Below the pieces are notes generated by a model, which was not told the DNA's origin, ran no database searches, and worked only from the letters and a program-made list of their open reading frames with translations. The position numbers and the translations under genes are program-made. Positions 6,303 to 16,042 of a stretch of DNA of 24,289 bases are shown piece after piece (the stretch's first letter is position 1; the number at the start of each line of letters is the position of its first letter). Source of the DNA: JANPJV01 sp031425695 (GTDB lineage Bacteria > Pseudomonadota > Gammaproteobacteria > Xanthomonadales > SZUA-5); the NCBI GenBank assembly GCA_031425695.1, contig JANPJV010000322.1, forward strand, positions 1-24,289, read 5' to 3'.

Positions 6303-6662
6303 GTGGATCTTGGTCAATACCTCCCAGTCATCATCTTCCTTGTCGTTGCGACCGTCATCGGCGTGGCCATGCTCCTGCTCGGCAGCGTGCTTGGTCCGCG
6401 CAATCCTGGATCGGAAAAGCTCTCGCCCTACGAGTGTGGCTTCGAGGCCTTCGAAGATGCGCGCATGAAGTTCGATGTCCGCTACTACCTGGTCGCGATC
6501 CTGTTCATCATTTTCGACCTCGAGATCGCCTTCCTGTTTCCGTGGGCGGTGGTGCTGGACGAGCTTGGTTGGGCGGCGCTCGCGTCGATGAGCGTCTTTC
6601 TCGGCCTGCTGGTGGTCGGTTTCATCTATGAGTGGAAGAAGGGAGCGCTCGAATGGGAATAG
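6303..6662 (+). CDS. nuoA: NADH-quinone oxidoreductase subunit A
   Basis: A 119-residue membrane-arm subunit with three transmembrane helices (about residues 8-30, 62-82, 88-110). The loop between helices 1 and 2 carries the conserved cysteine-containing PYECGFE, near the quinone cavity of complex I. It is followed by RYYLVAILFIIFDLEIAFLFPW, the strongest family signature. The start is GTG at 6303, giving MDLGQYLPVIIF; GGGAG lies ten bases upstream and there is no in-frame ATG nearby. Its last ten bases overlap the start of nuoB. It is the first gene of a 14-gene operon. Confidence 0.96.
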   Translation: MDLGQYLPVIIFLVVATVIGVAMLLLGSVLGPRNPGSEKLSPYECGFEAFEDARMKFDVRYYLVAILFIIFDLEIAFLFPWAVVLDELGWAALASMSVFLGLLVVGFIYEWKKGALEWE

Positions 6663-7195
6663 CTGAGCATTTCCACAATCCGACGCCCCTCGGCACGGTT
6701 GACGACATCCTCCGTCCGAATGCCGACAACCCGTTGATCGAACGTGGCTTTGCGGTTACCAGCGCGGACGTACTGATCAACTGGGCGCGCACCGGCTCGA
6801 TGTGGCCGATGACCTTCGGACTCGCCTGCTGCGCCGTGGAAATGATGCACGCGGGCGCCGCGCGCCTCGATCTCGACCGTTTCGGCGTGGTCTTCCGCCC
6901 GAGCCCGCGGCAATCGGACGTCATGATCGTGGCCGGTACGCTGGTCAACAAGATGGCTCCTGCCTTGCGCAAGGTCTACGACCAGATGCCCGATCCGAAA
7001 TGGGTCATCTCGATGGGCTCCTGCGCCAACGGCGGCGGCTACTACCACTACTCCTATTCAGTGGTGCGTGGCTGTGATCGCATCGTCCCGGTCGACATCT
7101 ACGTGCCCGGATGTCCACCTACCGCCGAGGCGCTGATCTACGGCATTCTTCAGCTCCAGAAGAAGATCCGCCGCACCAACACCATCGCGCGCTGA
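6653..7195 (+). CDS. nuoB: NADH-quinone oxidoreductase subunit B
   Basis: A 180-residue hydrophilic subunit holding cluster N2, the last Fe-S centre before quinone. The four ligands are visible: the adjacent Cys59-Cys60 in GLACCAVEM, Cys124 in MGSCANGGG, and Cys154 in VPGCPPT. The conserved quinone-side segments ARTGSMWPMTFG and FRPSPRQSDVMIVAGT are intact. The start is the ATG at 6653 (MGIAEHFHNPTP), with AAGGGAG eight bases upstream inside nuoA. An earlier in-frame ATG at 6632 would add MEEGSAR, with no support. The length is normal. Confidence 0.97.
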   Translation: MGIAEHFHNPTPLGTVDDILRPNADNPLIERGFAVTSADVLINWARTGSMWPMTFGLACCAVEMMHAGAARLDLDRFGVVFRPSPRQSDVMIVAGTLVNKMAPALRKVYDQMPDPKWVISMGSCANGGGYYHYSYSVVRGCDRIVPVDIYVPGCPPTAEALIYGILQLQKKIRRTNTIAR

Positions 7196-7220
7196 CCGCA
7201 AGACCTGACCCGTAAGAGCT

Positions 7221-7940
7221 ATGACCGAAACCGTCAATTTGCTGGAGCAGATCCAGGCGCGCTTCGGCGACGCCGTCACCAGCGCGCGCGAGGCTTACGG
7301 CCAGTACACGATCGAGATTGCAGCCGACCGCCTGCTCGAAGTTGCGCAGGCTTTGCGTGACGAGCCGGCGTTTCATTTCGAGCAGCTGGTGGATCTGTGC
7401 GGTGTCGATTACCTGTCCTACGGCCAGGATGAGTGGAACACCGAATCCGTTACCGTCGAGGGCTTCAGCCGCGGCGTGCAGGGCGAAGGCCCAGGCCGCT
7501 TTGCGTGGGCCAATCGGCCGCGCCCAGAGATCATTCCGAACCGCTTTGCCACGGTCGTGCACCTGCTCTCGATCGAGCACAACCTGCGCCTGCGCATCCG
7601 CTATTTCGCGCCCGATGACTCGATGCCGGTGGTGCCATCGGTCGTCGACATCTGGGGCGCCGCGAACTGGTTCGAGCGCGAGGCTTTCGACCTCTACGGC
7701 ATCGCCTACGACGGTCATCCGGACCTGCGCCGCCTGCTCACCGACTACGGCTTCATGGGTCACCCTTTCCGCAAGGATTTTCCGCTGATCGGCAATGTCG
7801 AAGTGCGCTACGACCCGGAGCAAGGTCGCGTGATCTACGAGCCGGTCACGATCGAACCTCGGGTGACCGTGCCGCGCGTGATCCGCGATGACTCGCGCTA
7901 TCTGGCGTCGGCGGCAGAGACGCTCGGGAGCCCGAACTGA
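7221..7940 (+). CDS. nuoC: NADH-quinone oxidoreductase subunit C
   Basis: A 239-residue peripheral-arm subunit (30-kDa family) that packs against NuoD and NuoB and has no cofactor. The signature is in the C-terminal half: NWFEREAFDLYGIAYDGHPD, then RRLLTDYGFMGHPFRKDFPL. It is a separate gene here, whereas Enterobacteria and Pseudomonas fuse it to nuoD. The start is the ATG at 7221, 25 bases after nuoB. Its TGA shares one base with the nuoD start (TGATG), so the two subunits are probably translated in step. Confidence 0.96.
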   Translation: MTETVNLLEQIQARFGDAVTSAREAYGQYTIEIAADRLLEVAQALRDEPAFHFEQLVDLCGVDYLSYGQDEWNTESVTVEGFSRGVQGEGPGRFAWANRPRPEIIPNRFATVVHLLSIEHNLRLRIRYFAPDDSMPVVPSVVDIWGAANWFEREAFDLYGIAYDGHPDLRRLLTDYGFMGHPFRKDFPLIGNVEVRYDPEQGRVIYEPVTIEPRVTVPRVIRDDSRYLASAAETLGSPN

Positions 7941-9193
7941 TGGCCGAGATCCGCAACTACACGATGAACTTCGGCCCGCAGCATCCGGCCGCGCATGGCG
8001 TGCTGCGGCTGGTGCTGGAGCTCGATGGCGAGACCATCGTACGCGCCGATCCGCACGTCGGACTGCTTCATCGAGGCACCGAAAAACTCGCGGAATCAAA
8101 GCCTTATAACCATTCCATCGGTTACATGGACCGGCTTGATTACGTCTCGATGATGTGCAACGAGCATGCCTATGTGCGGGCCATCGAGCGGCTGCTGGGT
8201 GTCGATGCGCCTGTTCGCGCGCAGTACATCCGCACCATGTTCGACGAGATCACGCGGATCCTGAACCACCTCATGTGGATCGGTTCGAACGCGCTCGATC
8301 TCGGTGCCATGACCGTGTTCCTGTACGCGTTCCGCGAGCGCGAAGAACTGATGGATTGCTACGAGGCAGTCTCAGGCGCGCGCCTGCATGCCAGCTACTA
8401 CCGCCCCGGCGGCGTCTATCGCGACCTGCCTGAGCAGATGCCGCAGTACAAGGAAAGCCCCTGGACCAAGGGCAATGACCTCAAGCGCCGCAACGAGTGG
8501 CGCGAAGGCTCGATGCTCGATTTCCTGACCGCATTCACCAACGATTTCCCGAAGCGAATCGACGAGTACGAGACGCTGCTCACCGACAACCGCATCTGGA
8601 AACAGCGCACCGTCAACATCGGCGTGATTCCGCCGGAAATGGCGCTGCGCATGGGCTTCACCGGCCCGATGCTGCGTGGCTCCGGTGTCGCCTGGGATCT
8701 GCGCAAGAAGCAGCCGTACGCCGCATACGAGCACCTCGAATTCGATATTCCGGTCGGCAGCAACGGCGATTGCTACGACCGTTATCTGATCCGCGTCGAG
8801 GAGATGCGCCAGTCCAATCGCATCGTCCAGCAATGCATTGCCTGGCTGCGCGCGAATCCGGGCGATGTGATGCTGCGCAACTTCAAGGTTGCGCCGCCGT
8901 CTCGCGTCGAAATGAAAGACGACATGGAAGCGCTGATCCACCACTTCAAATTGTTCACCGAGGGCTATTGCACGCCGCCGGGTGAAGTCTATTGTGCGGT
9001 CGAGGCGCCCAAGGGCGAGTTTGGCGCGTACATCATTTCGGACGGCGCCAACAAGCCGTTCCGCGTCAAGCTGCGCGCCCCCGGCTTCTCGCACCTGTCG
9101 GCCATGGACGAGATCGTGCGCGGCCACATGCTGCCCGACGTAGTTGCCGTAATCGGCACGCTCGACATCGTGTTCGGAGAGATTGATCGATGA
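7940..9193 (+). CDS. nuoD: NADH-quinone oxidoreductase subunit D
   Basis: A 417-residue, 49-kDa-type subunit related to the large subunit of NiFe hydrogenases but without metal ligands. It forms the quinone site together with NuoB. The beta-hairpin MNFGPQHPAAHGVLRLVLEL carries the quinone-binding His19, and GYMDRLDYVSMM carries the matching tyrosine; both are intact. HRGTEKL, the proline- and glycine-rich mid region, and the C-terminal VIGTLDIVFGEIDR are all as in the family. The start is the ATG overlapping the nuoC stop. The last four bases (ATGA) overlap nuoE. Confidence 0.97.
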   Translation: MAEIRNYTMNFGPQHPAAHGVLRLVLELDGETIVRADPHVGLLHRGTEKLAESKPYNHSIGYMDRLDYVSMMCNEHAYVRAIERLLGVDAPVRAQYIRTMFDEITRILNHLMWIGSNALDLGAMTVFLYAFREREELMDCYEAVSGARLHASYYRPGGVYRDLPEQMPQYKESPWTKGNDLKRRNEWREGSMLDFLTAFTNDFPKRIDEYETLLTDNRIWKQRTVNIGVIPPEMALRMGFTGPMLRGSGVAWDLRKKQPYAAYEHLEFDIPVGSNGDCYDRYLIRVEEMRQSNRIVQQCIAWLRANPGDVMLRNFKVAPPSRVEMKDDMEALIHHFKLFTEGYCTPPGEVYCAVEAPKGEFGAYIISDGANKPFRVKLRAPGFSHLSAMDEIVRGHMLPDVVAVIGTLDIVFGEIDR

Positions 9194-9719
9194 AACCGCA
9201 TCGGATGGAGTCGATTGCGGTCGACTCCATTGACCCCAATGTGTTGCTGACTGCGCAATCGCGGGCCGAGCTCGATGCGTGGCTCGCCAAGTACCCGGCA
9301 GATCGGCGTCGCAGCGCGATCCTGGCTGGCTTGCGCATTGCGCAGGTCCAGAACCAGGGCTTTCTCACCGATGCGCTGATTGTCGCGGTCGCCAAGTACA
9401 TCGGCATTACGCAGACCCAGGCTTTCGAGGTCGCGACCTTCTACTCGCTGTTCCATATCGGTGCGTGCGGGCGCAACAAGGTTTCGATCTGCACGAATAT
9501 CTCGTGCTGGCTGGTCGGCGCGGACGCCATCGTCGAGCATGTCGAGAAGAAACTCGGCATCACTGTCGGTGAAAGCACGGCCGACGGCCGCATCCATCTC
9601 ATCGAGGAAGAGGAATGCCTCGCCGGCTGCGTGCGCGCGCCGATGATGTGGGTCAATGGCGACTACCACGAACAACTGACGACCGAAAAAGTCGATCGCA
9701 TCCTGGATGGGTTGAGCTG

Positions 9720-9720
<1 letters not shown>
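9190..9720 (+). CDS. nuoE: NADH-quinone oxidoreductase subunit E
   Basis: A 176-residue, 24-kDa subunit with a thioredoxin-like fold, part of the NADH dehydrogenase module with NuoF and NuoG. The [2Fe-2S] cluster N1a ligands are Cys101 and Cys106 (ICTNISC) and Cys143 and Cys147 (ECLAGC). The helical N-terminal half contains the family signature GITQTQAFEVATFYSLF. It begins in a four-base ATGA overlap with nuoD, and its stop shares one base with the nuoF start. Confidence 0.97.
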
Positions 9721-11047
<1,327 letters not shown>

Positions 11048-11051
<4 letters not shown>

Positions 11052-13477
11052 GCGCACAGCCGACCCCGACCGCCCCGCCCGATCACGTCAACATCGAGAT
11101 CGATGGCGTCAAGATGACCACGCCGAAAGGCTCGATGATCATCCAGGCCGCCGACAAGCACGGGATCCAGATCCCGCGCTTCTGCTACCACGAAAAGCTT
11201 GCGATCGCGGCTAACTGCCGCATGTGCCTGGTCGACGTCGAGAAGGCGCCGAAGCCGATGCCGGCCTGTGCGACGCCGGTCATGGAAGGCATGAAGGTGT
11301 CGACGCGCAGCAAGCGAGCGATCGACTCGCAGCGCAACGTGATGGAGTTCCTGCTGGTCAACCATCCGCTCGACTGCCCCATCTGCGACCAGGGCGGCGA
11401 GTGCGAGCTGCAAGACCTGGCGATGGGTCATGGCCGCTCGGTCTCACGCTTTGCCGAGCGCAAGCGCGTGGTGCCCGACGAGGATCTCGGGCCGCTGGTT
11501 GCGACCGACATGACGCGCTGCATCCACTGCACCCGCTGTGTGCGTTTCACCGACGAAATTGCCGGTACGCGCGAGCTCGGTGGCATGTTCCGCGGCGAGC
11601 ACCTGGAAATCGGCACCTATCTGGGCGAGCCGCTGCGCACCGAGCTGTCGGGCAATGTTATCGACTTGTGCCCGGTCGGCGCGCTCACCAACAAGGTGTT
11701 CCGCTTCCGCGCACGGCCGTGGGAGTTGATCGCGCGCGACGGCGTCGGTTACCACGATGCCATCGGTTCTAATCTGCACCTGCACCTGCGCCGTGGCGAA
11801 GTCATGCGCTGCGTCCCGCGCGACAACGAAAGCATCAACGAAAGCTGGATCGCCGATCGCGACCGCTACAGCCATCAGGGTCTCACCCATGAAGATCGTC
11901 TGACCGCACCGCGAGTCAAGCGCGACGGTCAATGGGTCGAGGTGTCCTGGGATGAGGCGCTCAAGGTCGCCGCGCAGGGATTGAAGGCGCAGATTTCCGC
12001 GCATGGAGCCGACCAGCTCGGCGCGCTCGTCAGCCCCGGTGTCACGGCGGAAGAGCTGTTCCTCGCGCAGGCGCTGGTGCGCGGACTGGGGTCCGCGCAT
12101 ATCGATCATCGGTTTACGCAGCTCGATTTCAGCGATGACGCGGCCCGCGAGCTGAGCCCAGGCTTCGGTGCGCCCTTGGCGGAATACCCGCTCGCGCGCT
12201 CGATCCTGCTGGTCGGCGCGAATCCGCGCATGGACGCCCCGATTCTTGGCCATCTGGTGCGCCGCGCATGGCGCCAGGGCGCGCAGGTCCACTCGATTTC
12301 CGGGCTCGATTTCGAGCACCATTTCGAGCTGACCGGGAAGTTCGTCGGTGAGCCGGCCGCGCAGTTGCGCGAGCTGGCGGGCTTGGCGGCAGCGGTGGCG
12401 CAAGCGAAGGGTGTGGCGTTGCCGGAAGAGATCGCCGGGATTTCAGGAAGAGCGTCCGGACAAGGTCCGGACCCACAGGGTCAACAACAAACGCAAAACC
12501 GCGCCGCGGCCGCTGTCGCCAAGAGCCTCATCGAGCACGGCCCGAGCCGCGTGCTGTTCGGCGAGCATGCGGTGACGCATCCAGCGGCATCCGTCTTGCG
12601 TCGCATCGCGCAGTTCATTGCGCGGAACACCGACAGCAGCTTCGACGAAATGCCAGCCGGTGGCAACGGCGTGGCCGCCTGGCGCCTGGGCTGCGTGCCG
12701 CACCGCGGTGCCGCTGGCGCCAAGGCCGGACCCGGATTGAACGCCCGCGAACTGGTCAAGGGCCGCAAGAGCTACCTCATTTATGGCGCCGATGTGCCGG
12801 AGGACTTTGCGTTCGGCGCGCAACTGGTCGAATCGCTCAAAGCCGCTGATTTCGTCCTCGCATTTTCGGCCTTCCGCTCCAATGCGCTCGACGCCTGTGC
12901 GCAGGTGATCCTGCCGATCGGGCTCGCGCCTGAAGTGGACGGCTCGCACGTCAATGTCGAAGGACGCGTGCAGACAACCGCCGCGGCCGCCAAGCTTCCG
13001 GGCGACGCGCGTCAAGGCTGGCGCATCCTGCGCGCGCTCGGCGAGATGCTGCAGCTGCCTGGCTTCGATTTCCTGGATTTCGCGAGCCTGCATGCACGCG
13101 TCCAGACCTTGCTGACCTGGGGAACGGTCGAGGCCGGCATTGGGTCGGACGCTCCTGCGCTGAACGCAGGTGGAGAAGGCTTCGTCGTCCAGCGGCATGT
13201 GCCGATCTATGCAGTCGATGCGCTGGTGCGCCACGCGGCAGCGCTGCAGGCGACACCGCTCGGGGAAAACGGCCATCTCAAGCTGCACCCGGAAGATGCC
13301 CTTGCCCTCGGCATCGGCCAACACGGCGCGCTACATATCGGCGGCGTGAGTTATCGCTGCGACGCATCTCCGCTGGTGCCGCGCGGGACCTGCGTGGTGA
13401 TCGGCGGGACCGCCGCCACCGCCGCCCTGCCGCAGACCGGCGAGCGCGTGCAACTGACGCAGGTGGCACATGGATGA
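11048..13477 (+). CDS. nuoG: NADH-quinone oxidoreductase subunit G (carries an in-frame palindromic insert)
   Basis: An 809-residue, 75-kDa subunit that relays electrons from NuoF to NuoI. The N-terminal ferredoxin domain has [2Fe-2S] ligands Cys46, 57, 60 and 74. Cluster N5 uses His106, Cys110, 113 and 119; cluster N4 uses Cys158, 161, 164 and 208. Where E. coli has the extra N7 cysteines, this protein reads GYHDAIGSNLHLHL, so N7 is absent, as in mitochondria. The rest is a molybdopterin-oxidoreductase-like domain that binds no cofactor in this family. Around residues 465-486 a hydrophilic linker (ISGRASGQGPDPQGQQQTQN) comes from the 28-bp palindrome at 12449-12476. The start is the ATG in the overlap with nuoF; the end overlaps nuoH by eight bases. 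Confidence 0.96.
12449..12476. repeat. Palindromic element inside nuoG (exact copy of 1548-1575)
   Basis: All 28 bases match the intergenic copy, including the GTCCGGAC-aag-GTCCGGAC hairpin. It contributes A469 S470 G471 Q472 G473 P474 D475 P476 to NuoG without disturbing the frame. It is followed by an A-rich, glutamine-coding stretch (cagggtcaacaacaaacg) that looks unlike the surrounding GC-rich codons. Confidence 0.8.
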
Positions 13478-14489
13478 TCTGCTGCTGGTCCTGTGGACCC
13501 TGTTCAAGGTCCTGCTGATCGCGGTCCCGCTGATCATCGCGGTCGCGTTCTTCACCCTGGCCGAGCGCAAGGTCATCGGCTTCATGCAGGCGCGCCTAGG
13601 CCCGACTGAAATCGGTCCTTTCGCGCTGCTGCAGCCCTTCGCCGACACCACCAAGATGCTCTTCAAAGAGCTGGTGATGCCGACCAATGTCGACCGCACC
13701 CTCTACATCATCGCGCCGCTGCTGACCCTCGCGCCCGCTTTCGCGGCCTGGGCGGTCATTCCGTTCGACCAGGGCGTGGCGCTCTCGCAGATCGATGCCG
13801 GCCTGCTGTATCTGCTGGCGATGACCTCGCTCGGCGTCTATGGCGTCATCCTCGCCGGCTGGGCTTCGAACTCCAAATACGCCTTCCTCGGCGCAATGCG
13901 TTCGGCCGCGCAGATCGTCTCCTACGAGATCGCCATGGGCTTTGCGCTGGTCGGCGTGCTGGTCGCGTCGGGTAGCCTGAACCTCGAGAAGATCGTGCTC
14001 GCGCAGGCCGGCAATGCGGGCTTTTTCGAGTGGTTCTGGCTGCCGCTGCTGCCGCTGTTCGTGATCTATTTCATCTCCGGCGTGGCCGAGACCAACCGCG
14101 CGCCTTTCGACGTCGCCGAGGGCGAGTCGGAAATCGTAGCCGGCTTCCACGTCGAGTATTCCGGCGCCGCGTTCGCGGTGTTCTTCCTCGCCGAATACGC
14201 GAACATGATCCTCATCAGCTTCCTCGCCTCGATCATGTTCCTCGGCGGCTGGCTGTCGCCGCTGCAAGGCTGGATCGGCGGTCCCCTGGGCGCGCCAAGC
14301 TTCATCTGGCTGTTCGCCAAGGCCGGCTTCTTCGCCTTCTGCTACCTGTGGTTCCGGGCCACCTTCCCGCGCTATCGCTATGACCAGATCATGCGCCTGG
14401 GCTGGAAGGTCTTCATCCCGATCACGATCGTCTGGATCGTCGTGATCGCGGTGCTGGTGCTCGCCAAGGTGGTCGAACGCGGCGTGTAA
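13470..14489 (+). CDS. nuoH: NADH-quinone oxidoreductase subunit H
   Basis: A 339-residue, strongly hydrophobic subunit with about eight transmembrane helices. It connects the quinone site to the proton-pumping arm. Loop 1 has the invariant AERKVIGFMQARLGP (residues 31-45). The third cytoplasmic loop has GVAETNRAPFDVAEGESEIVAGFHVEYSG, split across acidic residues essential in other species. The C-terminal FRATFPRYRYDQIMRLGWK is also canonical. The ATG lies within the last eight bases of nuoG. After its TAA comes the only sizeable gap in the operon. Confidence 0.97.
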   Translation: MDDLLLVLWTLFKVLLIAVPLIIAVAFFTLAERKVIGFMQARLGPTEIGPFALLQPFADTTKMLFKELVMPTNVDRTLYIIAPLLTLAPAFAAWAVIPFDQGVALSQIDAGLLYLLAMTSLGVYGVILAGWASNSKYAFLGAMRSAAQIVSYEIAMGFALVGVLVASGSLNLEKIVLAQAGNAGFFEWFWLPLLPLFVIYFISGVAETNRAPFDVAEGESEIVAGFHVEYSGAAFAVFFLAEYANMILISFLASIMFLGGWLSPLQGWIGGPLGAPSFIWLFAKAGFFAFCYLWFRATFPRYRYDQIMRLGWKVFIPITIVWIVVIAVLVLAKVVERGV

Positions 14490-14510
14490 GTGATTGTTGC
14501 GTAGCGACTT

Positions 14511-14536
14511 TGTGGGAGCGGCCATGGCCGCGATGC
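14511..14536. repeat. REP-like palindrome in the nuoH-nuoI gap
   Basis: TGTGGGAGCG is followed by a palindrome: GCGGCCATGGCCGC (14518-14531) is fully self-complementary. The TGTGGGAGCGGC head followed by a GGCC palindrome is a common look of extragenic repeats in Pseudomonas and Xanthomonadales. It lies in the 127-base space between nuoH and nuoI (14490-14616), which otherwise holds only an upstream in-frame extension of nuoI without conservation and the nuoI ribosome site (GGAG at 14603). Confidence 0.6.
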
Positions 14537-14616
14537 TGTTGTTTTAGATGGTCTACGAGGTCCTGAGCATTCGCGCTCGACCGTCGATGAAGCACGCAAT
14601 ACGGAGTCAAGCGTCA

Positions 14617-15105
14617 ATGGGTGTCGTCACCTCGTACTTCAAGAGCTTGATGCTGAAGGAGCTGCTGGTGGGCCTTTCGCTCACCGGGCGCTATTTCTTC
14701 AGGCCCAAGTACACCTTGCGCTATCCGGTCGAGAAGACGCCGAAGTCGAATCGTTTCCGTGGTCTGCATGCGCTGCGCCGCTATCCCAATGGCGAAGAGC
14801 GCTGCATTGCCTGCAAGCTCTGCGAGGCAGTGTGCCCGGCGCTGGCGATCACCATCGATTCCGAACAGCGCGAAGACGGCACGCGGCGCACGACGCGCTA
14901 CGACATCGATCTCTTCAAGTGCATCTTCTGCGGCTTCTGCGAAGAGTCCTGTCCGGTCGATTCGATCGTGCTGACCGACATCCACGAATACCATTTCGAG
15001 CAACGCGGCGAGAACGTGACCACCAAGCCGCAACTGCTCGCGATCGGTGATCGTTTTGAAAAAGAAATTGCGGCTGCGCGCACGCAAGACGCACCTTATC
15101 GATAG
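14617..15105 (+). CDS. nuoI: NADH-quinone oxidoreductase subunit I
   Basis: A 162-residue 8Fe ferredoxin-like subunit (TYKY) carrying clusters N6a and N6b, which pass electrons to N2 in NuoB. Two full CxxCxxCxxxC motifs are seen: Cys63/66/69/73 in RCIACKLCEAVCP, and Cys102/105/108/112 in KCIFCGFCEESCP. An amphipathic N-terminal helix (FKSLMLKELLVGLSLTGRYFF) anchors it to the membrane arm. The start is the ATG at 14617 (MGVVTSYFKS), with GGAG ten bases upstream, giving the usual family length. The in-frame extension from 14548 adds 23 residues that do not resemble NuoI. Confidence 0.96.
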   Translation: MGVVTSYFKSLMLKELLVGLSLTGRYFFRPKYTLRYPVEKTPKSNRFRGLHALRRYPNGEERCIACKLCEAVCPALAITIDSEQREDGTRRTTRYDIDLFKCIFCGFCEESCPVDSIVLTDIHEYHFEQRGENVTTKPQLLAIGDRFEKEIAAARTQDAPYR

Positions 15106-15117
15106 GGCCCAGAGCTA

Positions 15118-15732
15118 ATGCCGTACGAGAAGCTCCTGTTTTTCGCGCTCGCGGGCCTGCTGGTCATCGCTGCCGGTGCGGTCGTGACCTTGCGCAATCC
15201 GGTGCATGCAGTGATGAGCCTGGTGCTCACCTTCTTCACCAGCGCGATGCTGTGGATCCTGCTGCGCGCCGAGTTTCTGGGTATCACGCTGATCCTCGTC
15301 TACGTAGGCGCGGTCATGGTGCTGTTCCTGTTCGTGGTCATGATGCTCGACATCAACACCGCGCCCCTGCGCGAAGGGTTTGCGCGCTACCTGCCGATCG
15401 GCATCCTGGTCGCGGTGATCATGGCGGTGCAGATGGGCGCAGTCCTGAGCTCGCGGTATTTCGGCATCGAGGCCTTCACGCCGGCGCCGGATGACGCGAC
15501 GGTGAGCAACACCGAAGCGCTCGGTCGCCTGCTTTATACCGACTACGTCTACCCGTTCGAGATTGCTGCGGTGATCCTGCTGGTGGCGATCGTCGCCGCG
15601 ATTGCGCTGACTCATCGACGACGCCTTGGCGGCAAGCTGCAGAACCCGAGCGCGCAGGTCCTGGTCACGAAAGCCGAGCGCATGCGCATCGTCAAAGTGC
15701 CGTCTGAAACACAGGGAGGGCATGGCGCGTGA
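15118..15732 (+). CDS. nuoJ: NADH-quinone oxidoreductase subunit J
   Basis: A 204-residue membrane subunit with five predicted helices. The conserved third helix, ITLILVYVGAVMVLFLFVVMML, contains the pi-bulge region that changes shape during turnover of complex I. The N-terminal ALRNPVHA-type motif reads TLRNPVHAVMSLVLTFF. The last helix is followed by a hydrophilic tail of about 40 residues. The start is the ATG at 15118, 12 bases after nuoI. Its TGA overlaps the nuoK GTG by three bases. Confidence 0.96.
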   Translation: MPYEKLLFFALAGLLVIAAGAVVTLRNPVHAVMSLVLTFFTSAMLWILLRAEFLGITLILVYVGAVMVLFLFVVMMLDINTAPLREGFARYLPIGILVAVIMAVQMGAVLSSRYFGIEAFTPAPDDATVSNTEALGRLLYTDYVYPFEIAAVILLVAIVAAIALTHRRRLGGKLQNPSAQVLVTKAERMRIVKVPSETQGGHGA

Positions 15733-16034
15733 TTCCTCTCTCCTGGTGGCTCATCCTGGCCGCGATCCTGTTCTGCATCAGCGTCGCCGGCATCTTCATC
15801 AACCGCAAAAACGTCATCGTGCTGCTGATGGCGATCGAGCTGATGCTGCTCAGCGTCAATATGAACTTCGTCGCCTTCTCGCACTATTTGAACGACATGG
15901 CCGGGCAGGTGTTCGTGTTCTTCATCCTGACCGTAGCCGCGGCTGAAGCGGCGATTGGCCTCGCCATCCTGGTGGTGGTCTTCCGTAGCCGGCGCACGAT
16001 CAACGTCGCCGAACTCGACACCATGCGGGGCTAG
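15729..16034 (+). CDS. nuoK: NADH-quinone oxidoreductase subunit K
   Basis: A 101-residue subunit with three membrane helices, related to MrpC of Na+/H+ antiporters. The two buried proton-path glutamates are present: Glu37 in LLMAIELMLLSVNMNF and Glu73 in AAAEAAIGLAILV. The start is GTG at 15729 (MIPLSWWLIL), with GGAGGG ten bases upstream; the resulting protein has exactly the usual family length. It overlaps the nuoJ stop and is eight bases from nuoL. Confidence 0.96.
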   Translation: MIPLSWWLILAAILFCISVAGIFINRKNVIVLLMAIELMLLSVNMNFVAFSHYLNDMAGQVFVFFILTVAAAEAAIGLAILVVVFRSRRTINVAELDTMRG

Positions 16035-16042
16035 GCCAGACG

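Noticed and set aside
14548..14616. N-terminal extension of NuoI
   Set aside because: The 23 added residues do not resemble NuoI, while the ATG at 14617 has a GGAG at good spacing and gives the standard length.
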